Origin: Cytobacillus citreus
Lineage (GTDB): Bacteria; Bacillota; Bacilli; Bacillales; Cytobacillaceae
Direction: 5' to 3'
Length of the DNA stretch: 64,000 nt
NCBI RefSeq assembly: GCF_018343665.1
Contig: NZ_JAGYPM010000002.1
Location: 62,001 to 126,000, forward strand
In this document: positions 8,697-17,735 of the stretch, one piece after another
Layout of the letters: every line of letters begins with the position of its first letter
Position numbering within the stretch: position 1 is the stretch's first letter
Position numbers and translations under genes: made by a program
The notes under the pieces: model-generated
Database searches by the model: none
Told to the model about the DNA's origin: nothing
The model's input: only the letters and a program-made list of their open reading frames with translations

Positions 8697-8977
8697 ATGC
8701 ACTTGATTGAGAAGATAGATAAGCGGTTTTGGTATATGACTCCAATATCGGAGACCGACTGGCCCATGATGAAGAAACATATATCCTTTCCCATTGGAAG
8801 CCGATTTCAAAAGAGGAATTTAATCAGGAAGTTACTATGCTTAGAACCATTGCAAGATACACAGATATTTTTAAAGGGGATAAACAGAGAATAATAGAAG
8901 AATATGGGAAATACATAGAGAGGGAACTTACAGAAGACGAAATGGCAACAATAACCGAGTTTGTAAATGGATATTAA
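8697..8977 (+). pseudogene. Internally deleted MBL-fold hydrolase relic
   Basis: A good ribosome site (GAGGGGAG) precedes an ATG opening MHLIEKIDKRFWYMTPISE-TD, which matches from memory the start of a Bacillus MBL-fold hydrolase. That frame then diverges, while the +2 frame from about 8729 reads SHWKPISKEEFNQ...GDKQRIIEEYGKYI...EFVNGY to a stop at 8977, plausibly the C-terminus of the same or a related protein. The central HxHxDH core is gone. This is the second MBL-fold relic within 6 kb. Confidence 0.5.
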
Positions 8978-9110
8978 AATGGACTAAATTTAAGTAGAAA
9001 CTATTTAATTATTGAGCATTCCTTTCCTTTCTAAAAAAGCTCCTTTCATCATGAAACCTAAATAGCTCTTAATGTATGTGTATGAATGAAAGCGAGAGGA
9101 ACGAGGTATG

Positions 9111-9142
9111 AAAATCCATCATGAAAAATGACTGGATTTTTT
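9111..9142 (+). terminator. Terminator-like hairpin
   Basis: AAAATCCATCAT pairs with ATGACTGGATTTT (one bulge), followed by T. It probably ended the former gene upstream. The rest of the gap up to the LacI gene is unremarkable AT-rich sequence apart from the palindrome at 9267. Confidence 0.55.
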
Positions 9143-9266
9143 TCTGGGTTCAACTGGTTTTCTTCATCTAGATTTTAGCAAGCTTCTCCCACTGAGGGAT
9201 GTTACAGGGGTATCACAATGAAAATTTGGAAACAATTATTTATTCGTCATGGAAACTATATAGTAC

Positions 9267-9304
9267 GATTGTTTAAAATGTTGTATTATCAACATTAAAC
9301 AATC
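9267..9304. promoter_or_regulatory. Large imperfect palindrome upstream of the LacI-type gene
   Basis: GATTGTTTAAAATGTTG faces CAACATTAAACAATC (9290-9304) with a two-base difference and a 6-nt centre. Its position 34 bp before the repressor start suggests an autoregulatory operator. Confidence 0.5.
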
Positions 9305-9337
9305 ATGTAAAGCAATTTCATAAAAGGAGGTAGCGCC

Positions 9338-10342
9338 TTGGTATCATCGAAAGATGTCGCAAAACACGCAGGCGTATCCCAAACGACTGTGTCACGTGTA
9401 TTAAACACGCCTGATTTAGTTAAAAAACCTACTCTTGATAAAGTTATGAAGGCAATTAATGAGTTAAGCTATATACCTAATGCACATGCAAGATCACTTG
9501 TTCAAAATAAAACGAATACAATTTCCCTTTTATCTGGACCGCTGCACAATCCATTTTTTGTCGATACAACATCAGCCATTATCAATTATGCTAATGAAAG
9601 GGGGTACCGTGTAAACGTACAATACGTAAACGATCATAAATTAACTGAAGCATATGCAACAGCTTTTGAAAACAGAGTGGATGGTATTATTTTATCGTGC
9701 ATTTTGATTGATGATCCGATATTCGATAAGCTCAAACAAATGGATATTCCATTCATTACATACAATCGTAAACACAAAAATAATGAAAACTTTGTTGAAA
9801 TTGATAATTTTGAAGCCGGATATTTATCTGCAAAACATTTAATTGAGCTAGGGCATAAAACCATTGCTTGGGTTGGTGGCCCATTAACCGTCAGCACATA
9901 TAACAATCGTTATTGTGGATTTCTTCAAGCGATGAACGATTATAAATTACCCTTGTCCGAACAATATATTTTCAACACTGATACTTCTAAACAAAATATA
10001 ACACATGCTTTTCAACAAATAACAAAACTAGGATCTCGCCCTACTGCCATTTGTGCAGGTGCAGATTCACTAGCATTAAATTTAATAGACGATGCCATTA
10101 GGGAGAATATAATAGTACCTGATGACTTAAGTATTATTGGGATTGATAACGTAGATCTTAGTCATCATGGATTAATCCAATTAACTACTGTTGGCAGTAT
10201 CTCTGAACAAAATCTAGGATACTTGGCAATTTCTGAATTGATTAAAATGATAGAAAATAAAAAAAATTATTGCGTTAAAATAACTGAGCCTGTTAAAATG
10301 TTTAACAGAAGAACAACTAGAAAAATAGAAATTAGACAATAA
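9338..10342 (+). CDS. LacI/GalR-family transcriptional regulator
   Basis: N-terminal helix-turn-helix SSKDVAKHAGVSQTTVSRVL, hinge helix YIPNAHARSLV, then a periplasmic-binding-protein-like effector domain beginning NTISLLSGPLHNPFF; 334 residues, full length. AAAGGAGG precedes a TTG start. The effector is unknown. The next three genes on the same strand (permease, aldehyde dehydrogenase, alcohol dehydrogenase) are the obvious target, and the spacer between carries two more palindromes. Confidence 0.92.
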   Translation: MVSSKDVAKHAGVSQTTVSRVLNTPDLVKKPTLDKVMKAINELSYIPNAHARSLVQNKTNTISLLSGPLHNPFFVDTTSAIINYANERGYRVNVQYVNDHKLTEAYATAFENRVDGIILSCILIDDPIFDKLKQMDIPFITYNRKHKNNENFVEIDNFEAGYLSAKHLIELGHKTIAWVGGPLTVSTYNNRYCGFLQAMNDYKLPLSEQYIFNTDTSKQNITHAFQQITKLGSRPTAICAGADSLALNLIDDAIRENIIVPDDLSIIGIDNVDLSHHGLIQLTTVGSISEQNLGYLAISELIKMIENKKNYCVKITEPVKMFNRRTTRKIEIRQ

Positions 10343-10367
10343 TGTTGTTTGTTTCTATTTTGTAAAA

Positions 10368-10479
10368 TGAATACGTAACCATTTGATGGTTCATAGCTTA
10401 AACTTCTTTCAACCTTTCCTAACGAAAGGAAGGAATACCAAGAATTAATGTCTGCTTCTCAAAAATGGTTACGTATTCA
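10368..10479. promoter_or_regulatory. Pair of 17-bp inverted sites flanking 78 bp
   Basis: TGAATACGTAACCATTT at 10368-10384 is exactly repeated inverted at 10463-10479. Between them lies a smaller hairpin (CCTTTC/GAAAGG). It could be a looped pair of operators for the LacI-type protein or the stem of a transcript hairpin ending the regulator mRNA. Confidence 0.55.
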
Positions 10480-10485
10480 TAAAAG

Positions 10486-10510
10486 AATATACTAAAGGGG
10501 TTAGTATATT
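10486..10510. promoter_or_regulatory. 10-bp perfect inverted repeat before the permease gene
   Basis: AATATACTAA and TTAGTATATT are separated by AGGGG, 50 bp upstream of the permease start. It is a candidate operator. No consensus promoter could be assigned with confidence. Confidence 0.45.
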
Positions 10511-10559
10511 TAGGGTAATTTGTAAGGGGTTACATCCAAAAAAGGGGGAGAAATTTTTT

Positions 10560-11969
10560 ATGAAATGGAAAAATCGTCAGCATGGTGAAGAATCACCATA
10601 CATGCCAGCGGGGCCGTTTAAAATTAGGCTGCCTTTTATTCATTACCGTTTTGAATGGCCAGACTATGTTCAAGGTCTATTAATGTGTGCAGTTGACTTA
10701 GGAGCTATTACTCTATTAGCCCAACATTTAGGCATGCCATTTGAGGTTGCTTTAGCGGTTGTTGTATTAAATGGGCTGCTTTATTTATTTCACCATATAC
10801 TAGGGGATCCTGTCATTCCAGGATGGATTACACCAGCAATTCCGCTGATCGTCTTGTTTGTTACTCAATTTGATGAGGGGCCTGATCGGGTTTATGCATT
10901 GATCGCCTTTCAGTTAACATTAGGTATTTTATCCATCATTCTAGGTATAACCGGCTTAGCAAGTAAAGTTGTTCATATGGTTCCAAATGCAATTAAAGCA
11001 GGAATTATTTTTGGAGCTGGTATTGGTGCTGTCGTTTCCGTATTTGGAGAAGGTGGCCAATTCAGCTTATTCCCAGTCACCATTACAATCTGTATTGGTT
11101 TTGCCTTTTTCCTTACTTTTTCAAAGGCATTTGAACAAATTAGAAAAAAGAATAAAGGATTTATATTTACTCTATTAGGAAACCTCGGAATTCTTCCGGC
11201 GATTTTTCTCGCCGTTATTGTTGCTCCGCTATTTGGAGAAGCAAACTGGCCAGATATTCAGTGGGGATTTAGTAAACCAGATTTTGCAACCCTTTGGGCG
11301 GAGTATACTGTATTCGGATTAGGAATTCCGGATATGTCTTTTTTTCTACAAGCAATCCCTGCTGTACTGGCTACTTATCTAGTAGTTTTCGGTGATGTTC
11401 TTAAAACGAAAGCATTACTTTCTGAATCTGATGTCGTTAGAACCGATGAAAAAGTAGATTATAATCCAAACCGTGCACATTTAATTTTTGGTGGCAGAAA
11501 CGCATTGATGAGTATGATTGGTCCTGATATTACCATGTGCGGTCCGATGTGGGCAGCGATGCAGGTTGTAGTAATTGAACGGTATAAAGAAGGAAAAAAA
11601 GCGATGAATTCCTTATTCGGAGGAATTGGATCCTTCCGTTGGGGTACAAATACCGGATTATTATTATTGCCAATCGTAAGTTTAGTTCAACCAATTCTTC
11701 CTGTCGCATTAGCTTTGACTTTGCTTGTCCAAGGATACGTAAGTGTTCGAATTGGGGTTATGCAGGCACAAAGTCAACGTGATTTAGGAATAGCTGGCGT
11801 GGTCGCTGCTCTTCTTGTCATCAAAGGTGCTTCATGGGCATTTGCGGTAGGAATCCTACTTTGCGTCTTGATTTATGGTAAAGACTTCTTTAAAGGAGAA
11901 GTTGATAATACGTTTGTCAAAGATTCCCTGGATTCATCTAAAAAAGAAGAAATGAAAGAGGTAAGTTAA
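10560..11969 (+). CDS. Multi-pass permease, NCS2/SLC23-like
   Basis: 469-residue protein with roughly 12 hydrophobic segments and the early motif LGMPFEVALA...GDPVIPGWITPAIPL, resembling the nucleobase:cation symporter-2 / solute carrier 23 superfamily. It is not close to the known uracil or xanthine permeases as I recall them. GGGGGAG precedes the ATG. It is abutted by an aldehyde dehydrogenase and an iron alcohol dehydrogenase, so the substrate may be a small alcohol, aldehyde or carboxylate rather than a nucleobase. Confidence 0.7.
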   Translation: MKWKNRQHGEESPYMPAGPFKIRLPFIHYRFEWPDYVQGLLMCAVDLGAITLLAQHLGMPFEVALAVVVLNGLLYLFHHILGDPVIPGWITPAIPLIVLFVTQFDEGPDRVYALIAFQLTLGILSIILGITGLASKVVHMVPNAIKAGIIFGAGIGAVVSVFGEGGQFSLFPVTITICIGFAFFLTFSKAFEQIRKKNKGFIFTLLGNLGILPAIFLAVIVAPLFGEANWPDIQWGFSKPDFATLWAEYTVFGLGIPDMSFFLQAIPAVLATYLVVFGDVLKTKALLSESDVVRTDEKVDYNPNRAHLIFGGRNALMSMIGPDITMCGPMWAAMQVVVIERYKEGKKAMNSLFGGIGSFRWGTNTGLLLLPIVSLVQPILPVALALTLLVQGYVSVRIGVMQAQSQRDLGIAGVVAALLVIKGASWAFAVGILLCVLIYGKDFFKGEVDNTFVKDSLDSSKKEEMKEVS

Positions 11970-13391
11970 ATGAAAAAGCCATATTACGTAAACGGTGAAT
12001 GGAAGACTACAGAGAAATTTGTGGATCTCTACTCTCCGTACTCTAAAGAAGTAATCGCTCAAATACCACAAGCAACACGAGAAGAAGTAGAACAAGCGAT
12101 TGAATCCGCCCATAATACTAGAAAACAAATGGCAGAGCTAACTGCCTATGAGCGTGCGGCAATTTTAGAACATATTGCAAAATTATTCATTGAAAACCGA
12201 CAAAAGGCAGCGGAAATTATCTCGCTAGAAGCAGCAAAGCCAATAAAATTCGCATTAGGAGAAATCGATCGTACGATTGAAACCTATAAATTTGCGGCCG
12301 AAGAAGCAAAACGACTAACTGGAGAAATGATTCCGATGGATGCGGCGAAAAACGGAGCCAATCGCTTCGGTTATACGATCGAGCAGCCACTTGGTGTAAT
12401 TGGGGCCATTACACCATTTAACTTCCCGCAAAACTTAGTAGCACATAAAGTGGGACCTGCGATTGCAGCCGGAAATACAATTGTTCTTAAGCCTGCATCA
12501 CAAACGCCACTTTCAGCACTATTTTTAGCAGAATTAATTGATCAAACGGCTTTGCCTAAAGGTGCCTTTAACGTTATTACAGGTAGTGGCAGAACCGTTG
12601 GAGATACATTGGTTACAAGTGACAAAGTAAAAATGATTACCTTCACTGGCAGCCCGTCTGTTGGGATTGGTATTCGCAACAAAGCTGGGTTGAAAAAAGT
12701 TGCCCTTGAACTGGGCTCGAACGCTGGTTTAATCATCGACAAAAATGTTGATTTATCCCAAATTGTTCCTAAATGTGTTGCTGGAGCTTTTTCAAACCAA
12801 GGTCAGGTTTGTATCTCATTACAACGTACCTATGTAATGGATGAATTATTCGATGAATTTATTGAACAATTTACAGCAGCAGCTAAGCAGTTAGTCATGG
12901 GAAGCCCACTTACAGAAACAACGGATATTTCCGCCATGATCAACCCTGATGAACAAGATCGGGCACTAAGCTGGGTTCAAGAAGCTGCCGAGAACGGTGC
13001 TGAAATCGTTACAGGTGGCGTGATTGAAAATGGTGTCTTCTTGCCAACGATTTTAACGAATGTGGACTCTGCTCTTAAAGTATCCTGCCAGGAAGTTTTT
13101 GCACCAATTGTAGTTGTAAATCGAATTTCTTCTATTGAAGAAGGGATTGCAGCCATTAATGATTCAAATTATGGTCTGCAAGCAGGGATTTTCACAAATG
13201 ACATTCAAACGGCATTCAAAGCTTCAAAAGAGTTTGAAGTAGGTGGTGTCATGATTAACGAAATTCCAACTTACCGTGTAGACCAAATGCCGTACGGAGG
13301 CGTGAAAGAAAGCGGCACGGGTAAAGAAGGATTAAAATATGCAATCCATGAAATGACTGAAACGAAACTGGTTGTTTGGAATCAAAATTAA
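11970..13391 (+). CDS. NAD(P)-dependent aldehyde dehydrogenase
   Basis: ALDH superfamily enzyme oxidising an aldehyde to the acid. PFNFPQNLVAHKVGPAIAAGN and FTGSPSVG form the cofactor site; the general base is Glu247 in LELGSNA and the nucleophile Cys281 in NQGQVC. The ELGSN variant (instead of ELGGK) recalls lactaldehyde-, sulfolactaldehyde- and phosphonoacetaldehyde-type dehydrogenases. Its start codon begins at the base right after the permease stop, so it is translationally linked. Substrate unknown. Confidence 0.9.
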   Translation: MKKPYYVNGEWKTTEKFVDLYSPYSKEVIAQIPQATREEVEQAIESAHNTRKQMAELTAYERAAILEHIAKLFIENRQKAAEIISLEAAKPIKFALGEIDRTIETYKFAAEEAKRLTGEMIPMDAAKNGANRFGYTIEQPLGVIGAITPFNFPQNLVAHKVGPAIAAGNTIVLKPASQTPLSALFLAELIDQTALPKGAFNVITGSGRTVGDTLVTSDKVKMITFTGSPSVGIGIRNKAGLKKVALELGSNAGLIIDKNVDLSQIVPKCVAGAFSNQGQVCISLQRTYVMDELFDEFIEQFTAAAKQLVMGSPLTETTDISAMINPDEQDRALSWVQEAAENGAEIVTGGVIENGVFLPTILTNVDSALKVSCQEVFAPIVVVNRISSIEEGIAAINDSNYGLQAGIFTNDIQTAFKASKEFEVGGVMINEIPTYRVDQMPYGGVKESGTGKEGLKYAIHEMTETKLVVWNQN

Positions 13392-13405
13392 GGAGTGACC
13401 CAAAA

Positions 13406-14608
13406 TTGTCTGAAAAAATTACCTTTACACCAATTAGTTATACCGGATGGGATTCTCTAGCACACCTATTAGACGAAGTAAATCGCTTCAATGTGAAAAA
13501 GATTCTTGTCATAACGGACCCGTTCCTTAAAGACATTGGATTAACCAATAAAGTGGTAGATCCTCTTGAAGCAGCTGGTTATGTAACAGAAATATATACA
13601 GATGTTGTACCTGAGCCCCCGCTGGCAATCGGAGAAAAATTGGTTGCCTACACCCGTGATCATCAATTCGACATGGTCATTGGAGTGGGTGGAGGCAGTG
13701 CGTTAGATTTAACAAAGCTTGCAGGCGTATTAGCTTCACATGAAGGTAAAGTAGAAGACTACTTAAACTTAACTGGTACGAAAGAGATTACGAAAAAAGG
13801 TCTTCCTAAAATCTTAATCCCAACAACCTCTGGAACTGGTTCAGAGGTGACGAATATTTCCGTTTTATCTCTAGAAACGACAAAAGATGTTGTAGCGCAT
13901 GACTATTTATTAGCTGATGTTGCGATTGTTGACCCTGCTCTAACGATTTCCTTGCCCCCAAAAGTAACTGCTGCAACTGGCATTGATGCACTTACACATG
14001 CAGTAGAAGCTTATATTTCTAAAAATGCGAGTGTAGTTTCTGATGCATTGGCATTGCAAGCCATTCGCCTAATCAGCAACTCGATTCGCACAGCTGTATC
14101 GAACGGTCAGGACAAACAAGCTCGTACCGATATGAGCTACGGAAGTTACCTTGCAGGACTTGCATTCTTCAATGCTGGGGTTGCTGGTGTACACGCGTTA
14201 GCTTACCCGCTCGGCGGGCAATTCCATATTGCACACGGTGACTCAAATGCCGTATTGCTTCCATATGTAATGGGCTATATTCGTCAAAGTTGTGAAAAAC
14301 GGATGAAAGATATCTATGATGCAATGGGCTTTAGCTCTGTAAATCTTTCACAAGAAGAAGCTTCATATAAGTGTGTAGCAGAGTTAAAAAGATTAGTAGA
14401 AGATGTAAATATTCCATCTTCATTAAAAGGATTTGACATTCAAGAGGATGCACTTGAAAGTTTAACGAATGATGCGGTTGAGCAAAAGCGCATATTAGCT
14501 CGTAGTCCAATGACTCTATTAAAAGAGGATATCTATAAAATTTATAAAGCTGCATTCGACGGTGTTGTCGTTGAAAAATCAGTAGATAGTAAGGCAGTCC
14601 ATATTTAA
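13406..14608 (+). CDS. Iron-containing alcohol dehydrogenase
   Basis: Group III (Fe-type) alcohol dehydrogenase of the cytosol. Motifs: GVGGGSALDLTK (nucleotide site), PTTSGTGSEVT, and metal ligands in AIVDPAL, TGIDALTHAVEAY and GVHALAYPLGGQFHIAHG. I chose the TTG at 13406 because AAGGAGTGA sits 8 nt before it; a longer frame from an ATG at 13376 overlaps the aldehyde dehydrogenase end and has no ribosome site. It is the last gene of the LacI-linked operon, and probably converts an alcohol to the aldehyde used by the preceding enzyme, or the reverse. Confidence 0.9.
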   Translation: MSEKITFTPISYTGWDSLAHLLDEVNRFNVKKILVITDPFLKDIGLTNKVVDPLEAAGYVTEIYTDVVPEPPLAIGEKLVAYTRDHQFDMVIGVGGGSALDLTKLAGVLASHEGKVEDYLNLTGTKEITKKGLPKILIPTTSGTGSEVTNISVLSLETTKDVVAHDYLLADVAIVDPALTISLPPKVTAATGIDALTHAVEAYISKNASVVSDALALQAIRLISNSIRTAVSNGQDKQARTDMSYGSYLAGLAFFNAGVAGVHALAYPLGGQFHIAHGDSNAVLLPYVMGYIRQSCEKRMKDIYDAMGFSSVNLSQEEASYKCVAELKRLVEDVNIPSSLKGFDIQEDALESLTNDAVEQKRILARSPMTLLKEDIYKIYKAAFDGVVVEKSVDSKAVHI

Positions 14609-14720
14609 AGATTTTTTTGAGCATCCGAGAAGGTTATGAAGTGGTTCCGAAAAAAAATAATCTTTGCTCCCACCATATTCTAGTATCGGGAAGGGGAATT
14701 CTATTAATAACCTTAATAAG

Positions 14721-14770
14721 GACAAGTGCCAGGCACCTTCCAAAATTCTGGATGGTGCCTGGTACTTGTC
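14721..14770. repeat. Hairpin repeat of the GGTGCCTGG type
   Basis: GACAAGTGCCAGGCACC faces GGTGCCTGGTACTTGTC with a 16-nt loop. I recall similar AAGTGCCAGGCACC hairpins as common intergenic elements in Bacillus. It sits between the convergent alcohol dehydrogenase and subtilase relic and may terminate both. Confidence 0.7.
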
Positions 14771-14778
14771 GTTCTATT

Positions 14779-15018
14779 TTATTTTCTAATTAAAGCATTT
14801 ACTGCATTAATAGAACCAAATCCAGATTCTCCATCATATCCCGGCTTAAACCAGTCATCAGCAGAGCTTTGGATAATATGTTTAACTTGAGAAGGACTTA
14901 AAACATCCTTTCCATATTTTGCAATAATTACTCCAGCAAGTCCTGCAGTTTTAGGAGCAGCCATGGATGTTCCTGCATAAAAAGCATATCCACCTGGAAC
15001 AGTAGATAGACATACCAT
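14779..15018 (-). pseudogene. C-terminal fragment of a subtilisin-like (S8) serine protease
   Basis: The frame retains STVPGGYAFYAGTSMAAPKTAGLAG, i.e. the catalytic Ser box, and about 55 more residues to a natural stop. The pro-region and the Asp and His boxes are absent: upstream DNA is a short intergenic region and then the divergent GIY-YIG gene. It is a truncated, non-functional remnant. Confidence 0.85.
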
Positions 15019-15088
15019 ACGTAAATTAGTTTTTTAATTCCTATTATGATAGCATTTAATGAGATATTGAAGGAGGAAGTGAACGTAC

Positions 15089-15445
15089 ATGATAAACATA
15101 ACGATTCCAAAACCAAGTGTGACCATTACTAAACAGAAAAATCCTGAGCTAAGTAATATTTATGGGTTTACTGATTTTCATCTTATCCCTAGAGATAAGG
15201 GTGGTATTTTTATGTTTTATAACAATAATCGTGAGCTATTATTTGTTGGGAAAGCAAGGAAGCTGAGACCAAGAATTAAAAAGCATTTTGAAGATACTGT
15301 ATCCCCAATTAAAAGTCATAGAGATGAAGTTACTAAAATTGAAGTTTGTGTTATTGATGATCCTGTAGATAGAGAAATTTACGAAACGTATATTATTAAT
15401 GAATTAAAGTCAAAGTACAACATCGATAAAGTGTTTTATAAGTAA
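15089..15445 (+). CDS. Small GIY-YIG-like nuclease-domain protein
   Basis: 118 residues containing the degenerate GIY-YIG core GGIFMFYNNNRELLFVGKARKLRPRIKKHF, similar to the N-terminal nuclease domain of UvrC, and an IYETYIINELKSKYN segment that supplies the late Glu. The first motif is GIF rather than GIY and the second is LFVG. AAGGAGGAAG precedes the ATG. Related short Bacillus proteins are annotated as nucleotide excision repair endonucleases; activity is inferred only. Confidence 0.7.
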   Translation: MINITIPKPSVTITKQKNPELSNIYGFTDFHLIPRDKGGIFMFYNNNRELLFVGKARKLRPRIKKHFEDTVSPIKSHRDEVTKIEVCVIDDPVDREIYETYIINELKSKYNIDKVFYK

Positions 15446-15459
15446 AGCTTCGTCAGGAG

Positions 15460-15503
15460 AGGCAATAGGTGTAGTCAAATTAGAACATACCTATTGCCTT
15501 TTA
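15460..15503 (+). terminator. Rho-independent terminator
   Basis: AGGCAATAGGT pairs exactly with ACCTATTGCCT (15489-15499), followed by TTTTAT. It ends the GIY-YIG gene transcript. Confidence 0.75.
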
Positions 15504-15532
15504 TCATTAGAGAGATTAAAGGATGAGAACTG

Positions 15533-16489
15533 TTGGATAGTAAATACAAAAGAATAACGAAATATATATATACTTACAACTGCAATGAAGAGGAACGTTC
15601 ATTATGTGCTTTGGAAATGTGCTCATTATTTGGGAGTGAGCCTCAAACTAGCATTGTGGAAAGCCATGTAAAGATTGATCCAAGTCGGAGTCCGTTTATT
15701 AAGGAAAGAATTTCTGTCATCTATGAGGAGGAAAGCCTTCAAAATCTTCTTAAACAAGTTGAATCCTTACAAGTGACTGGTGAAACGTATAAAGTAATAT
15801 ATGTAAAAAATGGTGATCGTTCAAAAACTGAAAAGGCAGGATTTGAAAACCGGCGTGCCATTGAGAAGAAAATGGGATTACATATTAACGGTGTGGCTGA
15901 TCTTCATCATCCAAACCGATTGTTTGGCGTTATGGTGGTAGACGGCAGATGGGTATTCGGTGATTATGTTAAAAGTGAGCCTGTTTGGTTTCGGCATCAA
16001 CAGAAGCCACATAGTTACTCCACTGCGCTTAATACACGTATGGCAAGAGCTATTGTAAATATCGCTATTCCTAATACGAGTGAGATAAAGGCAATTGACC
16101 CTTGCTGTGGAATTGGGACCGTACTAGTAGAAGCTTTATCAATGGGAATTGATATAGTGGGAAGTGACAGGAACCCTCTTGTTCTTGGAGGAACCAGAGA
16201 GAATATCGCACATTTTGGGCTGTCTTGCGAAGTGAAACTAGCAGATATCCGTGACATTACAAATCAATATGATGTAGCGATTATTGATTTACCATATAAT
16301 TTGTGTTCTGTCATCACTTTAGAAGAGAAGACCGAAATGCTCCAAAGTGCGCGTAGGTTTGCTAAAAAAGTCGTAGTGGTAACCGTTGAACCAATCGATG
16401 AAATCCTCGTAAATACAGGATTTGTCATTATTAACCGGGCAGCCGTTAAGAAAGGGTCATTTACTCGCGAAGTGATTGTTTGTAAGTAA
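15533..16489 (+). CDS. SAM-dependent methyltransferase, TrmG10/Trm11-like RNA methyltransferase
   Basis: C-terminal Rossmann methyltransferase fold with the SAM motif AIDPCCGIGTVLVEAL, GSDRNP, and the catalytic motif DLPY in place of the usual DPPY/NPPY. The N-terminal 150 residues are less conserved and may hold an RNA-binding part. Similar proteins methylate guanosine N2 of tRNA or are annotated as RNA methyltransferases. TTG start with AAAGGATG upstream. The Leu in DLPY is unusual; substrate unproven. Confidence 0.75.
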   Translation: MDSKYKRITKYIYTYNCNEEERSLCALEMCSLFGSEPQTSIVESHVKIDPSRSPFIKERISVIYEEESLQNLLKQVESLQVTGETYKVIYVKNGDRSKTEKAGFENRRAIEKKMGLHINGVADLHHPNRLFGVMVVDGRWVFGDYVKSEPVWFRHQQKPHSYSTALNTRMARAIVNIAIPNTSEIKAIDPCCGIGTVLVEALSMGIDIVGSDRNPLVLGGTRENIAHFGLSCEVKLADIRDITNQYDVAIIDLPYNLCSVITLEEKTEMLQSARRFAKKVVVVTVEPIDEILVNTGFVIINRAAVKKGSFTREVIVCK

Positions 16490-16618
16490 ATCTTTTAAAT
16501 TGATTTGTCACGGTGATCTGATCATAAATATCTACAATATTTCCCTAGAAAATCAGGCGAAAAAGAATTATGTCGTGCAATTTTTTAGAGGGGATATAAG
16601 TCCATTATTAAAGATCCT

Positions 16619-16730
16619 AGTTAATTTTGAATAAATCAGTAACTATCACTGGGCTATGTAGTTTTATCACCTTGCTATACTTATAATAAGAAAAAATAGT
16701 AGGTTTAGAGATAAATTTTTTTAAAAGTTT
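16619..16730 (+). repeat. Repeat family D, copy 2 (112 bp)
   Basis: Aligns without gaps to 1614-1725. It lies in the 370-bp spacer between the methyltransferase and the EamA transporter; the rest of that spacer shows no other feature. Confidence 0.8.
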
Positions 16731-16862
16731 CACTTTAGAGTAAATTTTAGGGGTCAGTTTGTGGTAAAAAACGGACAAGTTTATTTTTTATTTGTAAAAA
16801 TCATATGAAGTGCTAGAAATCTATATTAAAATAATTCTATCAAAGGGAGAGAAGGATTTTTA

Positions 16863-17699
16863 ATGTGGATTGTAGCAGCAGTACTGACGATGTTTTGCTT
16901 TGGAATCAATAATCTGATTTTTAAGTTCACGTCAGGAAAAGGACTATCAAAGGTGCATATGCAATTTTTCTTTTATCTTATCGCGTTTTTATTAATGCTT
17001 GGCTATGGAACAGTCGTAGGGTTTGCATCATTTAATGGATTAACAATTGTACTAGGTGCGGTCATCGGAATATTGAATGCAAACGGTAATATTCAAATGT
17101 CAAAGGCGTTTGAAAAAGGACCTGCGAGTTTAACGTCGCCGCTTATTAGCACAAATACGGTTATTCCCATACTAAGTGCGGCACTTATTTTCCACGAGAA
17201 TATTACACTAATTCAGTGGATTGGCATTATTGTTATGCTTGCTTCTGCAGCTGTCATTCAATATGTACCAGGTAGTGATATTAAAATGGATTATAAGCCG
17301 TGGATGTACCGCGTTTTATTATCGATTTTATCGTTTGGTGTACTCGGTGTGCTGATGAAGACGTCTTCGCATTTACATATTGATTCAATCAATACGCTTG
17401 TTTGTATGTATGGTGGCGGTGCGGCTTATTTAATCATTAATAGCTTTATTATGAAGGAAAAATGGCGGCGTTCAGAGCTGAAATTTGGAGCAATTATTGG
17501 ATGTTTTAGTGTTGTAGGGTATAGTAGCTACTTTTTTGCTCTTGATACAGGAGTAGCGAGTATTGTATTCCCAATCGTTAGTTTAAGTTGTTTAGTTGTC
17601 GTTCTCGGTAGTTGTTGGCTATATAAAGAAAGGCTTAAAATGTATCAAGTCATAGGGGTTATATCTGCACTAGCTGGTATTGTGCTGACAAAGATTTAA
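16863..17699 (+). CDS. EamA/DMT-family transporter
   Basis: 278-residue protein with about ten membrane segments in two halves, typical of drug/metabolite transporters. It contains the mid-protein ISTNTVIPILSAALIFHENITLIQWIGIIVMLASA and the C-terminal repeat VFPIVSLSCLVVVLGSCWLYKERLKMYQVIGV, both EamA hallmarks (last helix pair after a conserved Glu). GGGAG ribosome site before ATG. Substrate unknown. It is followed after 36 bp by a small membrane protein gene. Confidence 0.87.
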   Translation: MWIVAAVLTMFCFGINNLIFKFTSGKGLSKVHMQFFFYLIAFLLMLGYGTVVGFASFNGLTIVLGAVIGILNANGNIQMSKAFEKGPASLTSPLISTNTVIPILSAALIFHENITLIQWIGIIVMLASAAVIQYVPGSDIKMDYKPWMYRVLLSILSFGVLGVLMKTSSHLHIDSINTLVCMYGGGAAYLIINSFIMKEKWRRSELKFGAIIGCFSVVGYSSYFFALDTGVASIVFPIVSLSCLVVVLGSCWLYKERLKMYQVIGVISALAGIVLTKI

Positions 17700-17735
17700 C
17701 AAAAGATGGTTATTTTTTCAGAGGAGGGGAGCCTA

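Noticed and set aside
10560..14608. Assignment of the operon to sulfoquinovose, phosphonate or propanediol breakdown
   Set aside because: Only general ALDH/ADH motifs are visible and the pathway-specific partner genes are absent.
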